This document shows, piece by piece, positions 7,896 to 16,223 of a DNA stretch of 64,000 nucleotides. The stretch comes from an uncultured Sphingomonadaceae bacterium (GTDB lineage: Bacteria; Pseudomonadota; Alphaproteobacteria; Sphingomonadales; Sphingomonadaceae). The stretch's first letter is position 1; each line of letters begins with the position of its first letter. The notes under the pieces are model-generated. The model saw only the letters and a program-made list of their open reading frames with translations, had not been told where the DNA came from and did not search any database. The stretch spans positions 1 to 64,000 of the forward strand of contig CALKUK010000016.1 of assembly GCA_937996655.1 (NCBI GenBank). Reading direction: 5' to 3'. The position numbers were made by a program, and so were the translations under genes.

Positions 7896-9080
7896 TTAGC
7901 CGAGCGCGGCCTGTTTTTCTTCCGCCAGACGATCGAGTTCCGCGCGCGATTTCTTTTCCGAACTGGTCTTCAACTGCCCGCAGGCGGCATCGATGTCACG
8001 CCCGCGCGGCGTCCGGACCGGGGCGGAGATGCCGCCGTCAAACACGATGTTGGAGAAGGAGCGGACGCGTTCCGGCGTCGATGTGTCATAAGGCGCGCCG
8101 GGCCAAGGGTTGAACGGAATGAGGTTCACCTTAGCGTGAAGGCGGTATTTCTTGATGAGGCGGACGAGTTCGCGCGCTTCCTCGTCGCTGTCATTCTTGT
8201 CCTTGAGCATCACATATTCGAACGTGATGCGCCGCGCATTGTTGACGCCGGGATAGTCGGCGCACGCCTGCAACAGCTCTTCCAGCCCGTATTTGCGGTT
8301 GATCGGGACGATCTCGTCGCGGACTTCCTTGGTCACGGCATGGAGCGAGACGGCAAGGTTGACGCCAATCTCCTCGCCGGCGCGCGCCATCATCGGGACA
8401 ACGCCCGAGGTGGAGAGCGTGATGCGCCGCTTCGACAGCGCAAGGCCATCACCGTCCATCACGATCTTCAGCGCATCGCGCACATTGTCGAAATTATAGA
8501 GCGGCTCCCCCATGCCCATCATGACGATGTTGGTGAGCAGACGCCCTTCAGGCTGCGATGGCCATTCACCCAGACTGTCGCGGGCGAGCATGACCTGCCC
8601 GACAATCTCGCTTGCCGTCAGGTTGCGGACCAGCCGCATCGTGCCGGTGTGGCAGAAGCGGCAGTTGAGGGTGCACCCGACCTGCGAGGAAACGCAGAGC
8701 GTCCCGCGGTCCGCATCAGGGATGAAGACCATTTCATAATCTTGCGCATCCGGTGCACGGAGCAACCATTTGCGTGTCCCGTCGGAGGAGACCTGCGCCT
8801 CCACCACTTCAGGCCGGCCAATGACAAAATGATCCGCCAGAAACGGGTGCTGCGCCTTGGCGATGTCGGTCATCTGCGCAAACTCCGTCGCGCCGCGATT
8901 ATAGACCCAGTGCCAGATCTGCTTGCCGCGCAGCTTGGCGGCCTTGGCGTCGAGACCGGCGGCCTCCAACTCGGCACGGATCTGGTCTTTCGACAGGCCG
9001 ACAAGGTCGACGCGACCATCTTCGCGCAAGGTCGGGGCGCGGGGAACCGCGACGGGATCGATATGTCCGGGAATCTGCAT
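7896..9080 (-). CDS. rlmN: 23S rRNA (adenine2503-C2)-methyltransferase RlmN
   Basis: A 394-residue radical SAM enzyme that methylates A2503 of 23S rRNA and A37 of some tRNAs. The [4Fe-4S] motif CxxxCxxC is at residues 136, 140 and 143 (CTLNCRFC), followed by HTGTMRLVRNL. The C-terminal methyl-carrier cysteine lies in DIDAACGQL. GMGEPLYN is the SAM-binding GGE-like loop. Length matches alphaproteobacterial RlmN. The gene is monocistronic, with repeat-rich DNA upstream. Confidence 0.95.
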   Translation of the reverse strand: MQIPGHIDPVAVPRAPTLREDGRVDLVGLSKDQIRAELEAAGLDAKAAKLRGKQIWHWVYNRGATEFAQMTDIAKAQHPFLADHFVIGRPEVVEAQVSSDGTRKWLLRAPDAQDYEMVFIPDADRGTLCVSSQVGCTLNCRFCHTGTMRLVRNLTASEIVGQVMLARDSLGEWPSQPEGRLLTNIVMMGMGEPLYNFDNVRDALKIVMDGDGLALSKRRITLSTSGVVPMMARAGEEIGVNLAVSLHAVTKEVRDEIVPINRKYGLEELLQACADYPGVNNARRITFEYVMLKDKNDSDEEARELVRLIKKYRLHAKVNLIPFNPWPGAPYDTSTPERVRSFSNIVFDGGISAPVRTPRGRDIDAACGQLKTSSEKKSRAELDRLAEEKQAALG

Positions 9081-9141
9081 GGCGGGGCGTATAGGGCGAG
9101 TTGGGTGGAAAGGCTAGTTTCGGGGTTTTGAAGAAGATTTG

Positions 9142-9244
9142 GTTCGCGCAGAGACGCAGAGGGCGCAGAGATCCGAAAATCAATCATCATGCTGAACTTG
9201 TTTCAGGATGACGAAAGAACAAAGCCTCCGCGTCTCCGCGTGAA
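9142..9244. repeat. Composite inverted-repeat element (REP-like)
   Basis: Imperfect arms at about 9142-9162 (TTCGCGCAGAGACGCAGAGG) and 9224-9244 (complement of a closely similar sequence) enclose a smaller hairpin near 9185-9215 built on CTGAAC-TTG-TTTCAG. The nested palindromes suit a REP/BIME or MITE-like element. The rest of 9081-9314, between rlmN and the decarboxylase gene, shows no gene. Confidence 0.6.
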
Positions 9245-9314
9245 ACTTTCACCCTTCCCGCTGGAAGCCGTCCGCGCATCATGCCATCAGGCCTTTAGAG
9301 AGGACGCACACCCC

Positions 9315-10874
9315 ATGACGACCACCGTTCGTGACGCCACAATCGAGTTCATGCGCCGGGTCGGCATGACGACGATTTTCGGCAATCCCGGCTCCACCGA
9401 ACTGCCGATGTTCCGCAATTTCCCGGAGGATTTCCGCTACATCCTCGGCCTGCAGGAATCGGTCGTAGTCGGCATGGCAGACGGCTATGCGCAGGCGACG
9501 CGCAATGCGGCGATGGTCAATCTGCACTCGGCCGCAGGCGTTGGCCATGCGCTGGGCAACCTCTTCACCGCGTTCAAGAACCAGACGCCTTTGGTTGTGA
9601 CAGCGGGGCAGCAGGCACGATCTATATTGCCCTACGAGCCCTTCCTTTTTGCCGAGCGCGCGAGTGAGTTTCCAAGGCCCTATGTCAAATGGTCGATCGA
9701 GCCCGCGCGCGCCGAGGATGTCCCCGCCGCCATTGCGCGCGCCTATCACATCGCAATGCAGGCGCCGTGCGGCCCGACCTTTGTGTCGGTGCCGGTCGAT
9801 GATTGGGACAAACCCTGCGACCTGCTGGAAGTGACTACGGTCTCGCAGCAGGTGCGAGGCGATGCGGCGATGCTCGGGCAGCTGGCCGAAGCGCTCGCCA
9901 CCGCACGCAACCCGGCGATTGTGGTCGGGGCCGGGGTCAGCCGCGATGCGGCATGGGACGAAACCGTCGCGCTCGCCGAACGGCACAAGGCCGCCGTCTG
10001 GGTCGCGCCCATGGCCGCGCGCGCGGGCTTTCCCGAAGACCATCCGCTGTTCCAGGGCTTCCTGACGGCGGGGCGCGAACCGATTGTCGCGAGCCTAGCG
10101 GGCCATGATCTCATCCTCGTGCTCGGCGCGCCGACCTTCATCTACCATGTCGAAGGCTTTGGCCCGCACGTGCCCGAAGGCGCAAAGCTGTTCCAGATTG
10201 TCGATGATCCGAACATGGCGAGCTGGGTGCCGACGGGCACATCGATTGTCTCGTCGCTCAAGCCCGCACTGAACGAGCTTCTTGCCGGACCAAACCCTGT
10301 TGCCCGCACCGCCCCCGCACCGCGCGCCGCGTTTGATCCGCTGCCTGCCCGCCCACTGACCGACGCTTATCTGATGCAGCGCATGGCCGCGCTGCGCCCC
10401 AAAGGCAGCATCATCGTCGAGGAAGCGCCCAGCACGCGCGGGCCGATGCATGACCATCTGCCGATCCTCGCGCCCGACACCTTCTACACCTGCGCGAGCG
10501 GCGGCCTTGGCCACGGCCTCCCCGCCAGCGTCGGCGTCGCGCTCGGGCGACCCGGCGAACGCGTCATCTGCCTGCTCGGCGACGGCTCCTCCATGTATGC
10601 CATTCAGGGGCTGTGGACCGCCGCGCAGCTGCGCCTGCCGGTCAGCTTCATCATCGTGAACAATGGCGGCTATGAAGCGCTGATCAACTTCGGCCGCGTG
10701 TTCGGATTGCAACAGACGGTGGGCACCGACCTGTCCGGCCTCGACTTCGTCTCCATTGGGCAGGGCCAAGGCGTCCCGGGCGTCCGCGTGTCCGCAGGCG
10801 ATGATCTGGATGCGGCGCTGCTAAATTCGTTCGCAGCGGCGGGGCCAACGCTTGTTGAGGTGATGGTGGATTAG
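9315..10874 (+). CDS. mdlC: Benzoylformate decarboxylase-like ThDP enzyme
   Basis: A 519-residue thiamine-diphosphate enzyme of the POX/benzoylformate decarboxylase branch. The ThDP motif GDGSSMY...NN lies near residues 425-455. Ser27 (GNPGSTELP), Glu48 (LGLQESV) and His71 (NLHSAAG) fit the benzoylformate decarboxylase active site, where the Ser and the NLHSAAG His bind substrate. It would turn a 2-oxo acid such as phenylglyoxylate into an aldehyde. ATG at 9315 is chosen because homology begins there and the preceding DNA is repeat. Its stop overlaps the convergent membrane-protein gene by 4 bases. The exact substrate is not proven. Confidence 0.8.
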   Translation: MTTTVRDATIEFMRRVGMTTIFGNPGSTELPMFRNFPEDFRYILGLQESVVVGMADGYAQATRNAAMVNLHSAAGVGHALGNLFTAFKNQTPLVVTAGQQARSILPYEPFLFAERASEFPRPYVKWSIEPARAEDVPAAIARAYHIAMQAPCGPTFVSVPVDDWDKPCDLLEVTTVSQQVRGDAAMLGQLAEALATARNPAIVVGAGVSRDAAWDETVALAERHKAAVWVAPMAARAGFPEDHPLFQGFLTAGREPIVASLAGHDLILVLGAPTFIYHVEGFGPHVPEGAKLFQIVDDPNMASWVPTGTSIVSSLKPALNELLAGPNPVARTAPAPRAAFDPLPARPLTDAYLMQRMAALRPKGSIIVEEAPSTRGPMHDHLPILAPDTFYTCASGGLGHGLPASVGVALGRPGERVICLLGDGSSMYAIQGLWTAAQLRLPVSFIIVNNGGYEALINFGRVFGLQQTVGTDLSGLDFVSIGQGQGVPGVRVSAGDDLDAALLNSFAAAGPTLVEVMVD

Positions 10875-11209
10875 TTTGCGCGTAGACTTTGGACGACGAG
10901 CACGAGCCCGATCAAGCCAAAGACAAAAGAGAAGGTTTCCATCGGCAGGGACATCGACCGGTGCACCGCGTTGTAAAACAATCTCGAACGAATCGTCGTC
11001 GGCTGGCGTCGCTCAATTCGTTTTTGGTTAAGCGCTGATCCCTTCATCCAATTCAGGACGGCGGCAACGCCAAATGCCAATCCCCAATACCAAGGTTCAT
11101 CAGGAACATACGGTTTAGCAGCTGTTTGCAGCACACCAAATGCGGCCAAAGAGGCAAGGCCGATTAGAAACGTGAAATAGCCCTTACCTTGCCACCAAAA
11201 GACGAGCAT
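10871..11209 (-). CDS. Small membrane protein of unknown function
   Basis: A 112-residue protein with two hydrophobic stretches at the N-terminus (about residues 9-28 and 42-55) and a third at the C-terminus (about 90-108), joined by a basic cytoplasmic-type loop (NQKRIERRQPTTIRSR). It starts with ATG at 11209. No family was recognised. It converges on the decarboxylase gene with a 4-base overlap. Lower GC and more A/T-rich codons than its neighbours suggest it may be a recent arrival. Confidence 0.6.
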   Translation of the reverse strand: MLVFWWQGKGYFTFLIGLASLAAFGVLQTAAKPYVPDEPWYWGLAFGVAAVLNWMKGSALNQKRIERRQPTTIRSRLFYNAVHRSMSLPMETFSFVFGLIGLVLVVQSLRAN

Positions 11210-11276
11210 GCGTCACCCCCCTGACCAAGCCCGAAGTTTGCAAGGATTGTTAGATAACAGCAATTGAAAATAGCCT

Positions 11277-11369
11277 CTCCGCTCACCCTGAGCTTGTCGA
11301 AGGGTTGTTCTTTCTATTGGCCACTGCGCACAGAAGGACATTGCGTCGACAGGCTCAGCACAAACGGAG
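11277..11369. repeat. Inverted-repeat element with 24-base arms
   Basis: Arms at 11277-11300 and 11346-11369 are near-complements. The core is CTGAGCTTGTCGA against TCGACAGGCTCAG, with one mismatch, and the outer CTCCG/CGGAG also pairs. The spacing is 45 bases. Elements with a CTGAGC-x-TGTCGA core occur between many sphingomonad genes. It lies between the membrane-protein gene and the end of the PEPC-like gene and could form a transcript hairpin protecting or ending either message. Confidence 0.7.
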
Positions 11370-11383
11370 TGAGCTGGTTCAGT

Positions 11384-14161
11384 TCACCCATGGGCCCCAA
11401 AGTGGTTGGCAATCGCCGTCCCGATCCGAAGGCACAGCGCATAGGCCTGCTCAATCGGCGTGATGTAGGCGGACTGGATGCCGGCATAGGCCTGCCCGTC
11501 GCCGTCGGGGTAATCGGTCGGCTCAGTCACCGCGAAATCATCAATCGAGGGCGCCGAGACCGGGAAGGCACGCCGCAACTGGGCAAGCGCGTCGTCGATG
11601 CGCAGGGTGAAGACCATTTCCAGCACATCGTCGCGGCTGATGTCGTTTGAGCGCGAGAAGGCGGGGATCTGCACCGCCTTTAAGAACATGTGCTGCATCA
11701 GCGCGAGGCGCAGCGCATGGAGCGCGCCCAGCGATCGGCGGACATCCTCGCGCGCGCCGTCGGTCGCCGTCTCATCCTTGGGCAGCCGGTCGAGCAGGCG
11801 ATGCAGCTTCAAGCCATCGACCCGCAACCGTGAGGCCAGCCTACGGAACACGCCGGTGCGGTCATCCTTGGTCAGATGTTCGGCAAGCGACAGGCAGGCA
11901 GGCTCCAGCGCCGTCTCCGTCCCGCGATAAGGGCGGCTCGCCCAATAGGCGGAGTTGAACAGTTCGCCATAGGCCGCGACCGACTTGATGCTCGCCAGCC
12001 GGTCCGACGCGCGCAGCATCCGCACGAGCGACCGGCCACGGCGCGAACTCGCCAGCACCTCAGCCACACCTTCCAGATCCTCGCCCGCTGCGGTGCCAAC
12101 GCCCGCAATGACGTTCACCGGATAGCCGAGTTGTTGCAGGATGGCATTGTGCGGGATGGCGCGGATCTGGCGCAGGCTCATCTCCCGGTCGGCGGCGAGA
12201 TCGGACTGGCGACGCGATTTGCGGCTGCCGGTTTCGTTGAGCAGGCCAAGGCCGAATGCCGTCACCGCGCGGGCATAGGTGCGCGATTCCAGATGCTCGC
12301 GCTGGACGCGCCTGATGCCGCGATAGAAATCGAGGCTGATGTCGGTGCGCGTATAGAAGGGGTCTTCCCCAACCGGCAGCGGCGTCAGCTCCGTCTCGGC
12401 GATGCGCGTGAGCGTCGCGAGCGCAAGCGCTGGGGTGCGGAACAACAGATATCCGTCGCCGCCCTGAAAGCTCGCCTCCAGCTCGGTCGCGATGCTGTTC
12501 GCTGCAAATTGCTGCCGCGCCCAGTCGCTCATCGGATAGCGCATCCGGTCGGCAATACTCACGGGATGCGCGCCGCGGCCCATCGACTCGCCATGCGTGT
12601 TGAAGATGAGCGCTGCGACATCGGTCAGCCCATGCCGCGCCATGATGCGCGCGAGGCGTCCATGCAGGCGTTCAATGGCGAGCGCCGCGGGCAGCTGCCC
12701 CACGAACCGCCCGGCATCGGAAAACCCTGTCTGGATCGAGACGCGACCACGTGTGCGGGCATAGGCCTGATAGGTCGGCTCGGCGAGCATGGCATCGAGG
12801 AAGCGCGCGCCATGTTCCATCGCGGTTTCCGTCTCGAACAAAGGTGAGACATCAACCTTGTCATCAATGCCAAACAGCTTCGCGAAATAGAGCGCGGCGA
12901 GCACGGTCTGCGGCTGTTCACATTCCGCGATCAGCATCCGGATCGGCGCGTCGCCATCGACGTGATGGAGGATCTGCACCATCGCAAGGAATTGCCGCAC
13001 GGCGGTCGTGCTTTCGATGGACAGAGCCGCAAAGTTGGAGCGCAATGGGGTCACACCCTCCAGAAGCGCGCGCACCTTTTGCAGCGCGGTCCGGCTTCCC
13101 AGATCGAGCGTGTTGTCCGGATCAATCCGGCGGCGGATGGCATTGTGGAGCTGCGAGGTGTTCACGCGAAAATGCACCCAACCCATGCCGAGCCCGTCGG
13201 CCTTCATGGCGGCAGCAAGGATGAGGAGCGCCTTCGCACTGTCCGGTGCAACATCCTTCGCCTCCGCCACCAATTGGTCGATCAGCGGCGCGAGCGTGAT
13301 GATCTTGTCCGGATGCGCCGCCGTCAACGCATTGGCAGCATCGGACAGCGCCTCTGGCGTGGAGAGATCGCGCGCGAACCGGTCCGCCATGCCGCGGCTA
13401 TGCGCCTCTGCCCCGCGTAAGGTGTCGATGAGCGGATGAACGGGATCAATCGCGGCGAGTTGCGTCGCATAGCCGGACAGGCGCAGCGCCTTTTCCGACA
13501 GGCGATAGCGCAGCGAGGTGGACCAGCTGATGTCGGTGCGGCCATCCATGTCATAGCCGACCCATGTCGCCAGCCGATAAGGCTGGGGCAGCAGCTGCGT
13601 CCAGCGGTCGGGCCATTTGGCGGCGGCCACATCGAGCACAACCGAGGTCAGCAGATCACGCGCCTGTGCCGCGCGGCCCATGGCGGCCATCGCCTCATCA
13701 TGTTCAAAATCGAGCGTAATGGCGGGGCGGTTCCGGCTGGCCGCACAGACGGCACCTGCATCTTCTGCACAGACAGCTTCGGCAATCGCATCGCTTTGTG
13801 CCGGGGTGAGCAGAAAGGTTGGGTGCGCGGTGAACACCGCATGGAGCAGGGGGTGCGACCAGCGCGCCGTGAAGCTTTCAAAATCCGTCGCCGATGCGGA
13901 CACAATCTCCCGCAGGCGGGCGGCGTTCACCTCCTGAGCGACCGGCGACAGCAGATTGCGCACATGCCCCGCCCGGCTTTCAAGCGCCTCGCACTCCAGT
14001 TCATCAACCAAAGCGCCGACCTCATCCAGCGGCAGGCCGCCATTTTCAATCTGGCGCGAGAGATCAAGGCTCAGCTGGAAGACGGGGTTGAAGATCGGCG
14101 TTTCCGCCGTCTGAAGGTGGAGCGCTTTCAGACGTTCCCGCAGGTCTGCACTTGTCTTCAT
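11384..14161 (-). CDS. Phosphoenolpyruvate carboxylase-like protein with altered active-site motifs
   Basis: A 925-residue protein of PEPC length and fold pattern. TAHPT, holding the catalytic histidine, is kept near residue 125, but the usual following Glu is Phe. The Gly-rich loop normally reading HGRGGxxGRGG appears as THGESMGRGAHP, so the first loop arginine and several glycines are missing. The SDSAKD segment reads GFSDAGRF. It could be a diverged, possibly non-anaplerotic, PEPC homologue. ATG at 14161 follows GGAGGG; an upstream TTG frame start is less likely. Monocistronic. The fold call is firm, the activity is not. Confidence 0.75.
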   Translation of the reverse strand: MKTSADLRERLKALHLQTAETPIFNPVFQLSLDLSRQIENGGLPLDEVGALVDELECEALESRAGHVRNLLSPVAQEVNAARLREIVSASATDFESFTARWSHPLLHAVFTAHPTFLLTPAQSDAIAEAVCAEDAGAVCAASRNRPAITLDFEHDEAMAAMGRAAQARDLLTSVVLDVAAAKWPDRWTQLLPQPYRLATWVGYDMDGRTDISWSTSLRYRLSEKALRLSGYATQLAAIDPVHPLIDTLRGAEAHSRGMADRFARDLSTPEALSDAANALTAAHPDKIITLAPLIDQLVAEAKDVAPDSAKALLILAAAMKADGLGMGWVHFRVNTSQLHNAIRRRIDPDNTLDLGSRTALQKVRALLEGVTPLRSNFAALSIESTTAVRQFLAMVQILHHVDGDAPIRMLIAECEQPQTVLAALYFAKLFGIDDKVDVSPLFETETAMEHGARFLDAMLAEPTYQAYARTRGRVSIQTGFSDAGRFVGQLPAALAIERLHGRLARIMARHGLTDVAALIFNTHGESMGRGAHPVSIADRMRYPMSDWARQQFAANSIATELEASFQGGDGYLLFRTPALALATLTRIAETELTPLPVGEDPFYTRTDISLDFYRGIRRVQREHLESRTYARAVTAFGLGLLNETGSRKSRRQSDLAADREMSLRQIRAIPHNAILQQLGYPVNVIAGVGTAAGEDLEGVAEVLASSRRGRSLVRMLRASDRLASIKSVAAYGELFNSAYWASRPYRGTETALEPACLSLAEHLTKDDRTGVFRRLASRLRVDGLKLHRLLDRLPKDETATDGAREDVRRSLGALHALRLALMQHMFLKAVQIPAFSRSNDISRDDVLEMVFTLRIDDALAQLRRAFPVSAPSIDDFAVTEPTDYPDGDGQAYAGIQSAYITPIEQAYALCLRIGTAIANHFGAHG

Positions 14162-14324
14162 CCCCAACCCTCCGGCGCGTGCGCTTCGGACATCATTGTG
14201 CAGCGCAGCACGAGCCTAGCGTGCGCGGCGCTCATCTCAAGGGGTGTGAATACCAATGCAGGTGGAAGGGGGGATCCGAGCCCCAAAAGAGTGTCCGTCG
14301 CAAGTGCGAATTTGTCCAGGCCAC

Positions 14325-14804
14325 TCACAGCATATAAAAATCAGCAACCGCCGGGATGTAATCATTCATCAGGAGAATCTTCTTCTCGGCGATCATCAGC
14401 GCATCCCCCTCGCGCACCAGCCGATATTCATAGCGCCCGAAAAAGACATGATCGGCACGGCGCTTCGCATTGTGGACGTGCACCGCAAAGCTGGCGGCCA
14501 CGCGGTCTTCGCCTTCGACCAAGATGTTCGATACATGGTGCGATGTGCGCATCAGCGGCACCGACGCCACCGACAGACCGGACTTTACGCGCCAGACGCG
14601 GTCTTCCAGATTGTGCCGCCCCTGATACCAGATGAGCGACAGCTCCGTGTTCGGGTCTTGCGTCGGGTTTTCTTCATCGCGCCAGGCAGGCACCCAATAG
14701 GCGCAATCCTCGGTGAAGAGCGCGAGCCACCCGTCCCAATCCCGCCGGTCGAGCAACAGCGCCTCGTGCGCCAGCAAGTCTTCAGCCTCCGACCGCGTGA
14801 TCAT
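14325..14804 (-). CDS. Aromatic-ring-hydroxylating dioxygenase beta subunit
   Basis: A 159-residue SnoaL/NTF2-like small subunit. The family pattern is seen in EALLLDRRDWDGWLALFTEDCAYWVP near the N-terminus and in the conserved TSHHVSN and GRYEYRLVREGD segments. It has no cofactor and supports the alpha subunit in the hexameric oxygenase. It starts with ATG at 14804, overlapping the alpha-subunit stop by 4 bases, so the pair is translationally coupled. The 157 bases upstream of the PEPC-like gene next to it hold no gene. Confidence 0.88.
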   Translation of the reverse strand: MITRSEAEDLLAHEALLLDRRDWDGWLALFTEDCAYWVPAWRDEENPTQDPNTELSLIWYQGRHNLEDRVWRVKSGLSVASVPLMRTSHHVSNILVEGEDRVAASFAVHVHNAKRRADHVFFGRYEYRLVREGDALMIAEKKILLMNDYIPAVADFYML

Positions 14805-16159
14805 GCGGCGCGCTCCATGCCCGCCTTCAGCCGACCGAGCCAGGCGCGGTAATAGCTGTGGAACAGCGTCTCATCACACAGTTGCGATCCGCAGGGCTGG
14901 CTGCGGTCGGGCGTCATATCCAGCACCTCGGCGAATGCGTCCGCGCCCTGCTGCACGCTCGTCATCCCCCGGCTGTAGCCTAAGATCCAGGGCTGCGTCG
15001 GGTTGGCATGGCCATCCTGACAATCGGCATAGCAGATGGTGTCATCGGGCGTCGCCATGCCGGTCGGGTTGAAGAAATCCTCATAATTGCGGATGCGCAT
15101 CCGCCGCGCTTCTGCGCTCTCCCCTTTGGGCGCGATGCAGAAGGTGCGCATCTCGGTCAGCCCCGGCGCAACGGGCCGGATGATCCGGAGCTGGCTCGAC
15201 GCATTTTCGGCAATCTGCATATTGGGGAAGATCGTGACGTTGCGCATATTGACCATCCAGTCGCGGCGCTTTTCCCCATGCCGCGCGGCAAGGATTTCGG
15301 CGCGGTCGGCGAGCGGCACAGTGTCGCTGAGGGGAATGATCTGCCAGTTGACGACATGGCCCTGCTCAAAGGCATAGGTGCCCCCCGTCACACCTTCCGT
15401 CATCTCGCTCCAGGCGGAGTTTTCACCCCAGACTGATTTGACGGAATTCGCCTTCTCTTCCCGCCGCCGCTTCTCGACAAGCTGGAGATAGGACGGATGC
15501 GCCGAGGTGAAGTGGTACGCGTCGGCACAGTTTTCGAGCTGAAGTTTCCAGTTGCCGTCATAGGTGAAGAGGACTTCGCCTGGCACGAGCTCCAGCCCGT
15601 CTTCGCCTTGGTCGGCCGCCAGATCAAGCATGTGGCGCGCTTCGCCCAGATGCTCTTCGATCGGGCAGGTTTCGACCAGACTGCCAAACAGGAAACCGCG
15701 ATAATCCGCAAAGGCGGCGAGGCGGACGAGATTGCGGTCAAATGCCTTGAACGCGTCCGAATAAGCGCCGTCCTTCATCGCTTTCACCGCGACATTCTTG
15801 CCTGCGCTGTCAAAGCTCCAGCTGTGATAGCGGCACACATGGAGCCGCCCGCTGCCGGTCCGCTTGTGGCAGATGAGCGCGCCTTTGTGGGTGCAGGCGT
15901 TGATATAGGCGCCAAGCGTCCCCTCCCCATCGCGCATCACGACAACAGGCACGCGGCCGACCGTGGTCGTCAGGTAATCATGCGGGTTGGGCAGCTGGCT
16001 GGCCATGCCGAGAAAGACCCAGCCGCCTTCAAAGACATGCCGCATCTCCAGGTCAAAGACCTCTTGTGCTGTAAAGGCGCGCTTGTGCACGCTGAACCAG
16101 CCGTCATCGATGCGGTCATCGACAAGGGCTTTCACCTCTTCCCATATCATGGCTTGCAT
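14801..16159 (-). CDS. Rieske aromatic-ring-hydroxylating dioxygenase alpha subunit
   Basis: About 452 residues, family length. The Rieske [2Fe-2S] motif is complete (CTHKGALICH then CRYH), and the mononuclear iron site ENCADAYHFTSAH gives both histidines, with a later Asp expected in the C-terminal domain. It hydroxylates an aromatic ring using electrons from a ferredoxin/reductase not encoded here. ATG at 16159 or 16150 are both possible. A longer frame to 16630 would run through the divergent FAD oxidase gene and is rejected. The promoter must sit in the 64 bases shared with that gene. Confidence 0.9.
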   Translation of the reverse strand: MQAMIWEEVKALVDDRIDDGWFSVHKRAFTAQEVFDLEMRHVFEGGWVFLGMASQLPNPHDYLTTTVGRVPVVVMRDGEGTLGAYINACTHKGALICHKRTGSGRLHVCRYHSWSFDSAGKNVAVKAMKDGAYSDAFKAFDRNLVRLAAFADYRGFLFGSLVETCPIEEHLGEARHMLDLAADQGEDGLELVPGEVLFTYDGNWKLQLENCADAYHFTSAHPSYLQLVEKRRREEKANSVKSVWGENSAWSEMTEGVTGGTYAFEQGHVVNWQIIPLSDTVPLADRAEILAARHGEKRRDWMVNMRNVTIFPNMQIAENASSQLRIIRPVAPGLTEMRTFCIAPKGESAEARRMRIRNYEDFFNPTGMATPDDTICYADCQDGHANPTQPWILGYSRGMTSVQQGADAFAEVLDMTPDRSQPCGSQLCDETLFHSYYRAWLGRLKAGMERAA

Positions 16160-16223
16160 CTTACGCTCGATTCCCGGAAGCGCAATGGTAAGCGACGCAT
16201 ACGAATTGGGAGAGCCTGCAGCT

